DNA of 64,000 nucleotides from Dolichospermum compactum NIES-806 (GTDB taxonomy: Bacteria; Cyanobacteriota; Cyanobacteriia; Cyanobacteriales; Nostocaceae), in assembly GCF_002368115.1 (NCBI RefSeq), contig NZ_AP018316.1, positions 790,486-854,485 of the forward strand. The letters are read 5' to 3'. Positions 16,471-27,827 of the stretch are shown piece after piece (position 1 is the first letter of the stretch; the number at the start of each line of letters is the position of its first letter). The translations under genes were made by a program, and so were the position numbers. Under the pieces are notes generated by a model that made no database searches, was not told where the DNA came from, and was given only the letters and a program-made list of their open reading frames with translations.

Positions 16471-16841
16471 GTTATAATGTTGACAACAGGAATGGTAATC
16501 AACCTGTCTAAAAACCTAGCTGCCTAACGGCAATCTGTACCTTGACAATTGAAGATATAAGTTCTATTCCATAGTTCTAGTTCCTACCCCAGGAATAGGT
16601 AAAATCTTCATGGGAGCTACACTTGTGTTGAGCGAAGTCGAAACACGACACAGAATTTAAACTCAATCAAAATTTGCAGTTAATGCAACTACCTTCGGGC
16701 AGAGGGAAAGTCAACGCTTGGGGAGAGAACCACCTCTGGTTTAGATACTGCAAGGGATCTAAACTAAGTGGACTCGTTGAACCAAGAATCTCAGCGGCTT
16801 TAGCCGCTGAGAGTGTCAAAATATGCTCTTTAGGGGTATTT
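16471..16841 (+). mobile_element. probable decayed IS200/IS605-type element, right-end region
   Basis: The segment ends with GACTCGTTGAACCAAGAATC, then TCAGCGGCTTTAGCCGCTGA (hairpin at 16791-16810) and GAGTGTCAA. This arrangement is what I know from right ends of cyanobacterial IS605/TnpB elements, where the region also encodes the guide-like RNA. There is no tnpA or tnpB reading frame. The left end is not identified. The element may be internally deleted. It lies in the long leader of petH. Confidence 0.4.
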
Positions 16842-17170
16842 TCACAAATGAAAGGGCTTTTTTTGCAAACCCAGGATTTTTGCATGATCAATATATAGTA
16901 AAATATTTGATCAACAAGCCTAAAACTATGTAGTTCGAGAAAAAAGATTAAAGTGATTCACTATTAACATTCTCGCAAAGACTTATCCTCTAATTTAGAA
17001 GGTGAACAGGTGTGTTTTTTGCAATGCCTACTGGTCTTGGGCGGGTGTACTGAGCAAGGCATCATCATAAATGATGTCGTTTTCCCAGATGGCTAGTTTT
17101 GTGATCCGAAAATCCGGTAAACTAAACCTCGCATAAGGATGGGAATGATTTTTTTTTGATAAACGGTTAA

Positions 17171-18550
<1,380 letters not shown>

Positions 18551-18681
18551 TTTGTTATTGGTCAATGGTGAGTGGTCATTGGTCATTGGTTATTAGACAA
18601 TTAAAAGCAGATAATTAGTAGGTAGGGCTTATGGCTCTGCCTACAATTGTTTTATGTAAATTTAATGTGGGTGCAAAATCT

Positions 18682-19971
18682 GTGGCTGTCAAATTAGGAA
18701 TACTTGGATTAGGTACGGTGGGAACGGGGACAGTGCAACTGTTGCAAGACAAAGTAGGTCGTCATCCGCTGTTACAGGAAATTGAAATATATCGAGTGGG
18801 TGTGCGATCGCTCACGAAACCCCGTGCTGTAGAATTATCCCCAGAGGTAATAACTACGGATTTAGAAGCCATTGTTAATGATCCAGCCGTAGATATAGTT
18901 GTAGAGTTGATGGGGGGATTAGAACCCGCACGCACACTCATCCTGACAGCTATTAAAAATGGTAAGCACGTAGTTACCGCCAATAAAGCCGTAATTTCTC
19001 GATTTGGTGCTGAAATATTCACCGCTGCTAACCAAACAGGTGTTTATGTGCTGCTAGAAGCCGCCGTTGGTGGTGGTATTCCTGTAATTCAACCCCTGAA
19101 GCAATCCTTAAGCGTCAACCGCATTAGCGCTATCATGGGCATTGTCAATGGTACAACCAACTACATCCTCACCAGGATGCAAACAGAAGGTAGTGAATTT
19201 GATGATGTTTTAGCAGATGCCCAAAAATTGGGTTATGCTGAAGCTGACCCCACAGCGGATGTTGATGGTTTGGATGCCGGAGATAAGATTGCTATTTTGG
19301 CATCTTTAGGATTTGATGGACGAATTAATCGGGAAGATGTCCATTGTGAAGGAATTCGCCAAGTTACAAAAACAGATATTGCATACAGCGCTAAATTAGG
19401 ATTTGTGATTAAACTATTGGGGATAGCTCAACACTTAGATCAAGATAATTCCCGACTTTCCGTGAGAGTTCATCCTACCCTAGTTCCCCAAACCCATCCT
19501 TTAGCTAGTATTAACGGTGTTTACAATGCCATTCTTGTGGAAGGAGAACCTATAGGACAGGTGATGTTATTCGGTCCTGGGGCTGGGGCTGGTGCTACCG
19601 CCAGTGCTGTATCATCAGATATATTAAATCTTGTCGCTACCCTTAAAACTAATACAGCTAAACCGAATTCACTTCTAGCCTGTAGACATCAACATTACTC
19701 GCAAATTACCCCCATTTCTGAGTTAGTAACCCGGTTTTATGCCCGTTTCCTCAGCAAAGACCAAGCGGGAGTTATTGGTAGATTGGGAACTTGTTTTGGC
19801 AATTATGGCGTGAGTTTAGAGTCAGTTGTCCAAACTGGTTTTCAGGGAGAACTAGCAGAAATTGTTGTTGTTACCCACAATGTCCGGGAAGGGGACTTTA
19901 GAAAAGCTTTGGCAGAAATTCAAGCTATGGAATCAATAGATAGTATTCCTAGCGTGTTGCGAGTGCTTTAA
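18682..19971 (+). CDS. hom: homoserine dehydrogenase
   Basis: This enzyme reduces aspartate semialdehyde to homoserine, a precursor of threonine and methionine. I take GTG 18682 as start because the protein then begins (M)AVKLGILGLGTVG, like homologues. An upstream ATG at 18631 would add 17 non-conserved residues. The 429-residue form has the NAD(P) motif GLGTVGTG, the catalytic segment MGIVNGTTNYIL and YAEADPTADVDGLDAGDK, and a C-terminal ACT domain (about 350-429, AGVIGRLGTCFGNYGVSLESV) for feedback control. It is a single gene on the plus strand after petH. Confidence 0.95.
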   Translation: MAVKLGILGLGTVGTGTVQLLQDKVGRHPLLQEIEIYRVGVRSLTKPRAVELSPEVITTDLEAIVNDPAVDIVVELMGGLEPARTLILTAIKNGKHVVTANKAVISRFGAEIFTAANQTGVYVLLEAAVGGGIPVIQPLKQSLSVNRISAIMGIVNGTTNYILTRMQTEGSEFDDVLADAQKLGYAEADPTADVDGLDAGDKIAILASLGFDGRINREDVHCEGIRQVTKTDIAYSAKLGFVIKLLGIAQHLDQDNSRLSVRVHPTLVPQTHPLASINGVYNAILVEGEPIGQVMLFGPGAGAGATASAVSSDILNLVATLKTNTAKPNSLLACRHQHYSQITPISELVTRFYARFLSKDQAGVIGRLGTCFGNYGVSLESVVQTGFQGELAEIVVVTHNVREGDFRKALAEIQAMESIDSIPSVLRVL

Positions 19972-20001
19972 CAAATAAAAATATCCCCGACTTTTTTAAG
20001 A

Positions 20002-20257
20002 GACTTCCAATTAAAAAAATATCCCAAAATTTCTTGTGGTGCGGGACGAAAAGCCCGCTAATAATACAAGGACGGGCAAGATGCCCATCCCACATCCCAC
20101 AAGATTGGATAGCGAGGCGCTGCTGCAAGCAGTTCATCTTTTTTGTGGAGTTCTCTAAGGGACTTCCAATTAAAAAAATCCCCAAAAGTTTCTTGTGGTG
20201 CGGGCATCTTGCCCGCTAATTACCAAGGACAGGCAGGATGCCCATCCCACAAAATTG
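20002..20257. repeat. two copies of a ~100-bp palindromic repeat
   Basis: Unit A (20002-20109) and unit B (20161-20257) both start GACTTCCAATTAAAAAAAT and contain GTGCGGG...CCCGCTAAT and GATGCCCATCCCAC. They lie in the 517-bp gene-free stretch between hom and the RTX-like gene. Outside them, CCCCGACTTTTTTAAG near 19985 and CTAAGAGGTCGGGGG near 20281 form an outer inverted pair related to the dispersed hairpin. Confidence 0.75.
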
Positions 20258-20445
20258 GGTAATTTATTTTTTGGTGATCCCTAAGAGGTCGGGGGTCTTG
20301 TTGTTTAATGACAACAAGATAGTTCTTCCTTATCGCTTTCATGATAACATTTTAAAACTTGTTTGTCAATACCATAAATCTCTTTTTTTCGGTTGGCGTT
20401 TTTGCGTTTTTTAGCGAAACATCATGGGCTGATGATGTAAATCAG

Positions 20446-20473
20446 GAAGACAGAGAATTGATTCCCTGTCTTC
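20446..20473 (-). terminator. hairpin after the RTX-like gene
   Basis: GAAGACAG and CTGTCTTC pair around AGAATTGATTCC, beginning 16 bases after the stop on the minus strand. There is no clear T-run, so termination is only likely. Confidence 0.45.
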
Positions 20474-20488
20474 TAGCTAAAGTTCGTT

Positions 20489-22808
20489 TTAATTGAACAA
20501 GAAATTACCACCAAAGAGGTTGATATTCGCATTGGCGCTGGTAAATCCAGATGTCCCTGATAAGGTCACTAATAACTGACCAGTACCAAAACCAGTATTA
20601 CCACCAATCCCATCACCAACTCTTACTAATGTAGAAGTACCCAATGTCCTAACATCAAAATTGGCAATACCTGTAAAGTTCAGTTTATCGCCACCGACAC
20701 CGCGCACAAATTGGTAAATTGTATCCGTACCATCACCAAAAGCGTAGTTAACGTTATCTACAACATTATCGTTTAAACCCAAATACAGGCTATCATTACC
20801 AATTCCACCAATGAGGGTATCTGCACCAGTTACTCCATTTAAGTAATCATTACCATCTCCACCTGTGAGAATGTTAGCTGCTATATTTCCCGTAATACTA
20901 TTATTGAGGCTGTTACCTGTACCGTTAATTGCGTTTATTCCGGTTAGGTTCAAGTTTTCTAGGTTGGTAGTTAGGGTGTAAGTTACACCACTGAAAACGT
21001 TATCTATTCCTTCATTGATATTTTCTATGATGGTATCTGCTACATTATCTACATAATAGGAATCGTTACCTATACCACCAATGAGGGTATCTGCACCAGC
21101 GCCACCATTGAGGATATCATTACCAGCACCACCGGTGAGAATATTTGCGGCTATATTACCTGCAATGCTATTATTGAGGCTGTTACCTGTACCGTTAATC
21201 GCGTCTATTCTGGTTAGAGTCAGGTTTTCTACGTTGGCGGTTAGAGTGTAACTGATAGTGCTGGAAACGCTGTCTGTTCCTTCATTGATATTTTCTATGA
21301 TGGTATCTGCTACATTATCCACATAATAAGAATCGTTACCTATACCACCAATGAGGGTATCCGCACCAGCGCCACCATTAAGAGTGTTGTTGCCAGTATT
21401 ACCGATGAGGGTATTATTGAGGGTGTTACCTGTACCGTTAATAGAAGTTGTACCAGTTAAGGTGAGGTTTTCTAAGTTGGTTTTTAATGTCCAAGTGATA
21501 GAAGATTCAACGGTATCAATACCACTATTTAAACTTTCAGCAATGATATCTCCCACATTGTCTACCACATAAGTGTCATTGCCACTACCACCGATTAATA
21601 AATCTGCACCCTTTCCCCCATTGAGATAATCATCACCACTTCCACCGCTTAAATCGTCGTTTCCTGTACCACCTTTAATCCAATTATTACCAAATGTACC
21701 GTTAAAGCTGACTGTACCTATAAAGCTAGTTAAATCAAAGCATTCAAATCCGAATACTGTTGTCCCTGGAATATCTAATTGATTGGTGGTGTTACTAGTA
21801 TCAATGGAGATAGTATCATCAACTGTCCCTCCTGTGATAATTAAGGTATCTGTGCCTGTACCACTATTAATGGTATCGTTTTGTTGTAAATTGGCAAAGG
21901 TGCTGGTGATGATGTTGTCTCCATATTCAGCATTGATGATATCTTGTTGGGGTGTGGTGGTGAAGTTGTTGTCTGATACTGGTTTGATTGAGATTGAAGT
22001 TCAATTGTCCTGAGTTGAGAGTTACACCTCCACGTCCTGTGATTTGACTCCCCACCCCAAAGTTGAAGATTCCTTCTAATGTCAAAGCTGCATCTATGTC
22101 TACGTAAATAGTACCGTTGGTGTTTGTCCCTCCCCCTGTGAGAGATAAGCTGCCACCTTCGACATTTATTTTGTTGCTATTTGTGGTTTTACCTGTGACT
22201 GCTAGGGTTCCAGCATTAACGTTAACTATTCCTGTGTTAATAAAATCATTGGTTAAACCTAGATTCCCTGCGTTGATATTTACGGTGCTAGAGTTATCAA
22301 AGTCTACATAGATACTGGCACTATAGCCACTGGTTTTGGTAAATGTACCTTTGTTATCAAATTTTGCTTCTGCACCTTGATAATCTGCGGGGAAGTTTGG
22401 ACGGATATTTCCCCCTTGCAAGTCATAGGTAGCACCGATTTGGTTGATGATTTGACTGCTGTTATTCAGGTAGATATTGCCGTAGTATGTCCACCAGGGT
22501 GAATAATAGTCGGATTGAGTAACTACTCCCTTATTCTGTAGCACTCCTGTTATATATTTATCCCCATAACCAATGGATAAATTGCCATTATTTGTAAATC
22601 CATCAGAAACATTAATCGTTCCTGAATTCCACTGAAAAGTCTCAAACTGGGACAAACTTTTAATTGTGGTGTTATTAGTCAAAGTAACCGTGATATCACT
22701 ATCACTCAGATTAATCACCACATCATCCCCAGCGCCAGGCAAAATCCCCTCAAACCAGATAGTCGAGTCGCTGTAGTTACCATCTGCAATGACGTTACGA
22801 GTAGCCAT
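20489..22808 (-). pseudogene. RTX-type (hemolysin-type Ca-binding) repeat protein, frameshifted
   Basis: Two frames together encode about 770 residues. The N-terminal part (ATG 22808, MATRNVIADGNYSDSTIWFE) is a beta-solenoid-like region rich in Asn, Gly and Thr. It ends at a TGA near 21929 after a frame change close to 21985-22000. The other frame is open from there to 20489. It shows at least four RTX units such as LNGGAGADTLIGGIGND followed by SYYVDNVADTIIENINEG. Such proteins are secreted and bind Ca2+. No ABC exporter lies next to it. The single frameshift could be real decay or a sequencing error; both halves are otherwise undamaged. Confidence 0.75.
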
Positions 22809-22991
22809 GATTTTATGTCCTTAATTTTTTCAGAACTTATGCAACTGATATAAATAATCTATTTGAGGATGTTATTGTAAAATTTGGGTAATTTAATCCC
22901 GTCTTGATCTCAATACTATTGCCAATTTTCCCAAACTAGGTCTGAAAACCAAGAAAATCGTGACGATATCAATAGGGTTTCAATGTTTTGG

Positions 22992-23132
22992 CTACAGTAT
23001 TGGATCTGGGGAAATAATAATTGATTTTACACCCTCTACAACTCCTGTTTGTAGGGTCTGATAGTCGGAAACGGAGGCATCTATAAAAACAATGGTTGTC
23101 GCGGTTTGAGGGAGAAAAGAGTTGTTAGACAT
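22992..23132 (-). pseudogene. DUF4347 N-terminal stub
   Basis: The 46-residue frame (ATG 23132, AAGGA 8 bases upstream) reads MSNNSFLPQTATTIVFIDAS, then VSDYQTLQTGV. This matches the start of the DUF4347 domain that opens many very large cyanobacterial surface/RTX proteins. It ends in TAG after SPDPIL. It lies 183 bases upstream of the RTX-like gene on the same strand, so the two may be relics of one large gene whose middle was deleted. Confidence 0.55.
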
Positions 23133-23176
23133 ATTTTTTTCCTTTGCGCTTGGTAACTAAGCTTTTATACCCACCT

Positions 23177-23325
23177 GGAACTGAAGTTCCGGTCTAATAT
23201 CTAAAGTGCGTTGAAACGCACTCTGATGACATCAAAATCAAAAATTATCCTATTTATAGAATAAATACCGCCAAAATAGTCGGTTTCAACCGACTTGAGC
23301 TATTAGACAGGGAATTAATTCCCTG
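23177..23325. repeat. cluster of four short palindromes
   Basis: GGAACTGAAGTTCC (23177-23190), AGTGCGTTGAAACGCACT (23205-23222), AGTCGGTTTCAACCGACT (23278-23295) and CAGGGAATTAATTCCCTG (23308-23325) are each perfect or near-perfect hairpins with 2-base loops or none. They lie in the gene-free stretch 23133-23854. Confidence 0.8.
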
Positions 23326-23649
23326 GCTTGAAGGTACTTGACACTGTTGAGCAGTAGTAAACGTTTACAAATTATTATCCAAACAGGTTAAATATGTATA
23401 TGATGCTAGGATGTGTTATTTATAAACACAACCGTGATTTTTCAGTTATAAATAATCTTTTTACTACATATACTTAGTGTCACATAAGTAACATATTCTA
23501 AATTCACAAAAAACAACGAACTCTTGGCTTTATAGCGTTTCCCATTCTCATGAAGTACACACCAATTTATTACCTGTTAGAAAGTTCCTTGTTCCCTACC
23601 CTCACAGACAACTTTTATGGCTTACGCTACGCTATCAGCAAACCATATT

Positions 23650-23779
23650 TATACTGAAAACGGTTCATAGTTTAACCAAATATGAAACCCCTCTCCAAAC
23701 CTCTCCCCGCAACGGGGAGAGGCTTTGAACTTGTTCTTTGTATGATAAAAAAGTCCAGCTTCTAGCCGTTTTGAGTATA
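23650..23779. mobile_element. 130-bp MITE, copy 1
   Basis: TATACTGAAAACGG (23650-23663) and CCGTTTTGAGTATA (23766-23779) are inverted repeats with one mismatch. The inside carries CTCTCCCCGCAACGGGGAGAG, a strong hairpin. A second copy of the same length is at 45053-45182. There is no reading frame. The ends suggest a TA target. Confidence 0.85.
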
Positions 23780-23801
23780 TAAAAAAGTAAAAAAGAAAAA
23801 A

Positions 23802-23832
23802 GATACCCGATTTCTTTAAAGAGTCGGGTATC
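23802..23832 (-). terminator. dispersed hairpin copy after the CAAD gene
   Basis: GATACCCGA and TCGGGTATC pair around TTTCTTTAAAGAG. On the minus strand it follows the CAAD gene stop by about 22 bases and is followed by T-rich DNA (AAAAAAGTAAAAAAG on the plus strand), so it is probably its terminator. Confidence 0.6.
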
Positions 23833-23854
23833 TAAGATTATCTAAATTTGTGAG

Positions 23855-24304
23855 TTAAGATTTAGGAGTGTGCTTACCCACAACTTGGGATTTGAGGGTG
23901 TTAATTTCTCCAGATAACTCCTGTCTGCTAGAAGCTTTGAGTAAATAGCGATAAACAAACCACACAGAATAACCAATGCCAATTAATTCAAAGGTAGGTG
24001 CTACCAAAGGAACATCATTAAGAGCATCTAATACAGCCAATAGTACCTTAACTGTGACTACTGCTGTCACGACTAAACCAATACTAACGATGGGCTGCTG
24101 ATATTGACCGAAAAATTTACCTACATAGTCTGGTAATGTCCCCAAAAACCCAGAAATTTGTTGTCCGTATTTCAGCCATTGTTCTTGAGACTGCATAGGA
24201 GGTTGAAGTTTCGTCAAATTCCCGGTTTGGGTGTTAATTTCGGGTATGGTTGTTTCTTTAGACTGGGTTTCTTTAAATTCTGGTTCTTGCATTTTCGTTT
24301 CCAT
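23855..24304 (-). CDS. CAAD-domain membrane protein
   Basis: The 149-residue protein has a Gln/Glu/Pro-rich N-terminus. Two hydrophobic segments follow (about residues 70-90, PIVSIGLVVTAVVTVKVLLA, and 98-120, APTFELIGIGYSVWFVYRYL), with a short charged tail. This pattern is the CAAD domain, first seen appended to cyanobacterial aminoacyl-tRNA synthetases and also found in stand-alone thylakoid proteins. It is probably anchored in thylakoid membranes. The start is ATG 24304; METKM at 24292 could also be used. Confidence 0.8.
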   Translation of the reverse strand: METKMQEPEFKETQSKETTIPEINTQTGNLTKLQPPMQSQEQWLKYGQQISGFLGTLPDYVGKFFGQYQQPIVSIGLVVTAVVTVKVLLAVLDALNDVPLVAPTFELIGIGYSVWFVYRYLLKASSRQELSGEINTLKSQVVGKHTPKS

Positions 24305-24661
24305 GATTTTGAAAGTTGAGTTTCTTACTTAGATATTTACAACCAAAAGGCTGTTAATCGGTACTTTCCCTCGCTAATCAGGGTGAGAGATTAGAGATTA
24401 TTGGTTTATCTTACATCTAGAGTTCTTCACAAGTATGATAAAACTTTACACAAAATCCAGTAACATTAAGTTGCTAGTTAGGAAGCAAGGATAAAACTAA
24501 ATAATCCAACACTATATCAAATTTTCTCAAAGTTTAGCAATTTAAGTAAATTTTTATCATTTTTGCTTGGTTATGCTGATTTTGTTTTATTATTCGTACT
24601 GAGTTTGACGCTGACAGAATAACCCGATAACAAATTGTCCTTTTCATCATTGTTATATTTT
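24305..24661. other. gene-free stretch between divergent genes
   Basis: This is the divergent promoter region of the CAAD gene and the helicase gene. It is AT-rich. I see no gene or repeat in it. Confidence 0.5.
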
Positions 24662-26989
24662 ATGACCACAAATATTGATTTTCTGACTCATCTTAATCCT
24701 AGTCAACGTCAAGCGGTCGAACACTACTGCGGACCATTATTAGTGGTAGCTGGTGCTGGTTCAGGGAAAACCCGGGCGCTGACTTACCGCATTGCTAATT
24801 TGATTATTAAACATCGTGTTAATCCTGAAAATATCCTCGCGGTGACATTTACGAATAAAGCTGCAAAGGAAATGAAGGAACGAATTCAAAGGATATTTAC
24901 TGAACCATTAGCAATATCACAACATGGTAAAAAATTTGATTTACTGACAGAATATGAACAAAGCTTACTAAAAACACAGGTTTACCGCACTACTATTAAA
25001 GATATGTGGTGTGGAACTTTTCATAGTTTATTCTCGCGGATTCTGCGCTGGGATATCGAAAAATATCAAGATGAAAAAGGCAGAAAATGGAATAAAAACT
25101 TTTCTATCTTTGATGAATCGGATGTCCAAAGTGTGATTAAAGAAATTGTTACCAAAGATTTAAATTTAGATAGTAAAAAATTTGAACCTAAATCTATTCG
25201 CTACGCTATTAGTAATGCTAAAAATCAAGGACTTTCTCCCCAACAATTTGAAAGTGAACAACCAGACTATCGAGGTAGGGTGATTGCTGATGTTTATAAT
25301 CGCTATCAAGATAAACTTGCCCAAAATAATGCTTTAGATTTTGATGATTTAATTTTAATTCCTACTCGATTATTTCAACAAAACGAACAAGTTTTAGGTT
25401 ATTGGCATCAAAAATTTTGTCATATTCTAGTTGATGAATATCAAGATACTAACCGAACTCAATATGATTTAATTCAGCTTTTGGTAACAAATGGGGAAAG
25501 CCGGAAAAATGAATGGAAATGGCAAAATCGATCTGTGTTTGTGGTTGGTGATGCTGACCAGTCAATTTATAGTTTTAGAATGGCAGATTTTACCATTTTG
25601 CTAGAGTTTCAGGAAAATTTTGGGGATGGTTTAGCAGATGATGATACTCGTTCTATGGTGAAATTAGAAGAAAATTATCGCTCATGTGAAAACATTCTCC
25701 AAGCTGCTAATGAATTAATTGAAAATAATACTCAACGGATTGATAAAATCCTCAAAGCCACAAGAGAACCAGGGGAAGAAATTTATTGTCATAAAGCTGA
25801 TGAAGAAATGGCAGAAGCAGCTTTTGTGATTAACCAAATTAGAAATTTAGAGCATCAAAACCCGGAATTAAATTGGGGTAACTTTGCAATTTTATATCGA
25901 ACAAATGCTCAATCTCGACCTTTTGAAGAATTATTAGTAAAATATCAAATTCCTTATACGGTTGTGGGAGGCATGAAATTTTATGATCGCAAAGAAATTA
26001 AAGATGCTGTGGCATATTTAAGGGCGATTAATAACCCAGCGGATACTGTAAGTTTATTAAGAGTTATCAACACACCTCGACGGGGAATTGGTAAATCTAC
26101 TGTTGATGCTTTGGTGAATGCTTCCCAGCAGTTAGGAACAACATTATGGGAAATATTAAGTGATGAAACATCTGTAAATACTTTAGCAGGACGTTCGGCG
26201 AAAGCTGTGAATAATTTCGCCGCCATGATTCAAAATCGTCAAGAACAAGTCAAAGTTGTTCCCGGTTCGGAAATTTTACAAGGCATTTTAGAAGATTCTC
26301 GTTATATTAAGGAATTGCAAGATCAAGCTACAGATGAAGCTGATAATAGAATTAGTAACGTCAATGAATTATATAATGCTATGCTGCAATTTCAAGAAGA
26401 AAATGCTGGAGAAGATATTTCTTTACAGGCATTTTTGCAAAGTGCGGCTTTGAGTTCTGATTTAGATAATTTAAAAGAGGGACAAACAGCGGTTTCTTTA
26501 ATGACTTTACACGCTTCTAAAGGGTTGGAGTTTCCTGTTGTCTTTTTAGTGGGATTAGAACAGGGACTTTTTCCGGGTTATCGTTCTTTACAAGATCCTT
26601 CATTGTTAGAAGAGGAACGGCGTTTGTGTTATGTGGGAATTACCCGCGCTCAAGAACGGTTGTTTTTATCTCATGCCAGAGAACGGCGTTTATATGGGTC
26701 TAGAGAACCGGCAATGCGATCGCAATTTCTCGATGAAATACCCACAGAATTGTTAACCACCCAAAATAAAGTTACCCGGAGTTCGACTAAAACCACTTCT
26801 GCAACCACTAGTAAACAAAGCACTCCCGGAATTTGGCAAGTAGGTGACAGAGTATTACATAAGTCCTTTGGACTTGGGGAAATTACTCACGTTTTCGGAG
26901 AAGGAAATAAGGTGTCTGTAGCGATTAAATTCCTGAGTTTAGGACAAAAAATTGTAGACCCCAGAGTAGCCCAATTACAAAAAGTCTAA
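24662..26989 (+). CDS. pcrA: UvrD/PcrA/Rep-type DNA helicase
   Basis: This superfamily 1A 3'-5' helicase, acting in repair and replication restart, has 775 residues from ATG 24662. The in-frame TTG at 24635 is unlikely. Motif I is AGAGSGKT after the Q-motif LNPSQRQAV, Ia is VTFTNKAAKEMKER, II is ILVDEYQDTN, III is VVGDADQSIYSFRMAD, IV is YRTNAQSR, V is MTLHASKGLEFPVVF and VI is VGITRAQERL. The C-terminal domain with GDRVLHKSFGLGEI is the PcrA-type Tudor-like tail. The TGTGGCGTFHS-like segment and Gly/Ser-rich hinges are normal. The gene stands alone. Confidence 0.95.
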   Translation: MTTNIDFLTHLNPSQRQAVEHYCGPLLVVAGAGSGKTRALTYRIANLIIKHRVNPENILAVTFTNKAAKEMKERIQRIFTEPLAISQHGKKFDLLTEYEQSLLKTQVYRTTIKDMWCGTFHSLFSRILRWDIEKYQDEKGRKWNKNFSIFDESDVQSVIKEIVTKDLNLDSKKFEPKSIRYAISNAKNQGLSPQQFESEQPDYRGRVIADVYNRYQDKLAQNNALDFDDLILIPTRLFQQNEQVLGYWHQKFCHILVDEYQDTNRTQYDLIQLLVTNGESRKNEWKWQNRSVFVVGDADQSIYSFRMADFTILLEFQENFGDGLADDDTRSMVKLEENYRSCENILQAANELIENNTQRIDKILKATREPGEEIYCHKADEEMAEAAFVINQIRNLEHQNPELNWGNFAILYRTNAQSRPFEELLVKYQIPYTVVGGMKFYDRKEIKDAVAYLRAINNPADTVSLLRVINTPRRGIGKSTVDALVNASQQLGTTLWEILSDETSVNTLAGRSAKAVNNFAAMIQNRQEQVKVVPGSEILQGILEDSRYIKELQDQATDEADNRISNVNELYNAMLQFQEENAGEDISLQAFLQSAALSSDLDNLKEGQTAVSLMTLHASKGLEFPVVFLVGLEQGLFPGYRSLQDPSLLEEERRLCYVGITRAQERLFLSHARERRLYGSREPAMRSQFLDEIPTELLTTQNKVTRSSTKTTSATTSKQSTPGIWQVGDRVLHKSFGLGEITHVFGEGNKVSVAIKFLSLGQKIVDPRVAQLQKV

Positions 26990-27060
26990 GAGGTTGTTTG
27001 AAAAGTATTAGATGAAACCGATAATTTCTAGAAACCTAACCCCCTTCCCCCCTTCCCTAC

Positions 27061-27214
27061 CTACGGTGTACACACAAGTCGGAAATTTCCTGTTGGTTGC
27101 CATAAAACCCCACCCCTAGCCCCTCCCCGCTTTTCGAGAGGGGAACTGGATTTTCAATAGATTCTTTCTCGTTGTAGAAAACTCGCTTTGGGTAAGGATG
27201 TGTGTACACGGTAG
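27061..27214. repeat. possible MITE with 16-bp inverted ends
   Basis: CTACGGTGTACACACA (27061-27076) and TGTGTGTACACGGTAG (27199-27214) are inverted with one mismatch pair and enclose 122 bases that include CCCTCCCC...GAGAGGGG. No target duplication is obvious. Confidence 0.5.
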
Positions 27215-27371
27215 CCCCTTTTAGGGGAGGGTCAACAGATTTTGGATTGACTCCAACCTAAAGTGTGGAGCTTGAGGATTTTAGATTGGCGGTTTTTGAT
27301 TAATTCCGCCCTGGAGGGGCGGGGCTTGTACCGAAAATTCCCAATCCAAAATCTAAAATCCAAAATTTTTC

Positions 27372-27418
27372 GGTCAGGGAGGGGTCAGGGAGAGGTCAGG
27401 GAGGGGTCGGGGAGAGGT
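27372..27418. repeat. GGTCAGGGAG(G/A) tandem, about 4 copies
   Basis: Units of 11-12 bases repeat with alternating GGGG and AGAG endings, directly downstream of the helicase region. Confidence 0.75.
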
Positions 27419-27491
27419 TTGCAGAGGGGTTTATTTATACATTAAAAACTTTTCAAACATCCTTTAAAAAAGATAATCCCAATTAAAAAAC

Positions 27492-27827
27492 TTATCCAGG
27501 AGTTTTAACTTGACGCGCCATGTCTAAGAAGACATTCATATTTACGCCGGGACGACGACGAGGACTATTAGTAGGAATGAGATATTTGGTGGCAAAATTG
27601 GCTTCAGTGGGGACTGATATTTTAACTGGTTCAGGCTTAGTAGCTTTTACGGCTGTCGGTGTAGCTTTTGGTTCAACTTTTGGTGTAGATTTGGCTGCTA
27701 CTGTTGCTGGAGATTGAGTAACATTAGCTTCTTCCTTTAATTCTAGGTAGTAGCTATCACCCTTTTTGCTAAACAATCCAGTAATAAAACCCACAATACC
27801 TGCAATGATATTTTTGATAAAGCCCAT
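27492..27827 (-). CDS. small protein with hydrophobic N-terminus
   Basis: The 111-residue protein is of unknown function. Residues 1-20 (MGFIKNIIAGIVGFITGLFS) are amphipathic to hydrophobic and may insert in or lie on a membrane. The middle is low-complexity (Ala, Pro, Lys, Thr). The end, FATKYLIPTNSPRRRPGVNM followed by FLDMARQVK, looks conserved-type. I have the impression of a conserved cyanobacterial hypothetical family but cannot name it. ATG 27827 has an AGGAGCA site upstream. Confidence 0.65.
   Translation of the reverse strand: MGFIKNIIAGIVGFITGLFSKKGDSYYLELKEEANVTQSPATVAAKSTPKVEPKATPTAVKATKPEPVKISVPTEANFATKYLIPTNSPRRRPGVNMNVFLDMARQVKTPG

Larger units (their letters stand above)
26990..27491. 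other. gene-free, repeat-rich stretch
   Basis: No gene is seen; a 60-residue open frame at 27263 is spurious. The stretch holds a MITE-like inverted pair at 27061-27214 and a GGTCAGGGAG tandem at 27372-27418. Confidence 0.5.

Noticed and set aside
16667..16898. Overlapping 74-residue frames on both strands
   Set aside because: They span the palindromic IS605-like end and have no ribosome site or family likeness.
27263..27445. 60-residue frame after the helicase gene
   Set aside because: It runs through the GGTCAGGGAG tandem and other repeats and has no conserved features.
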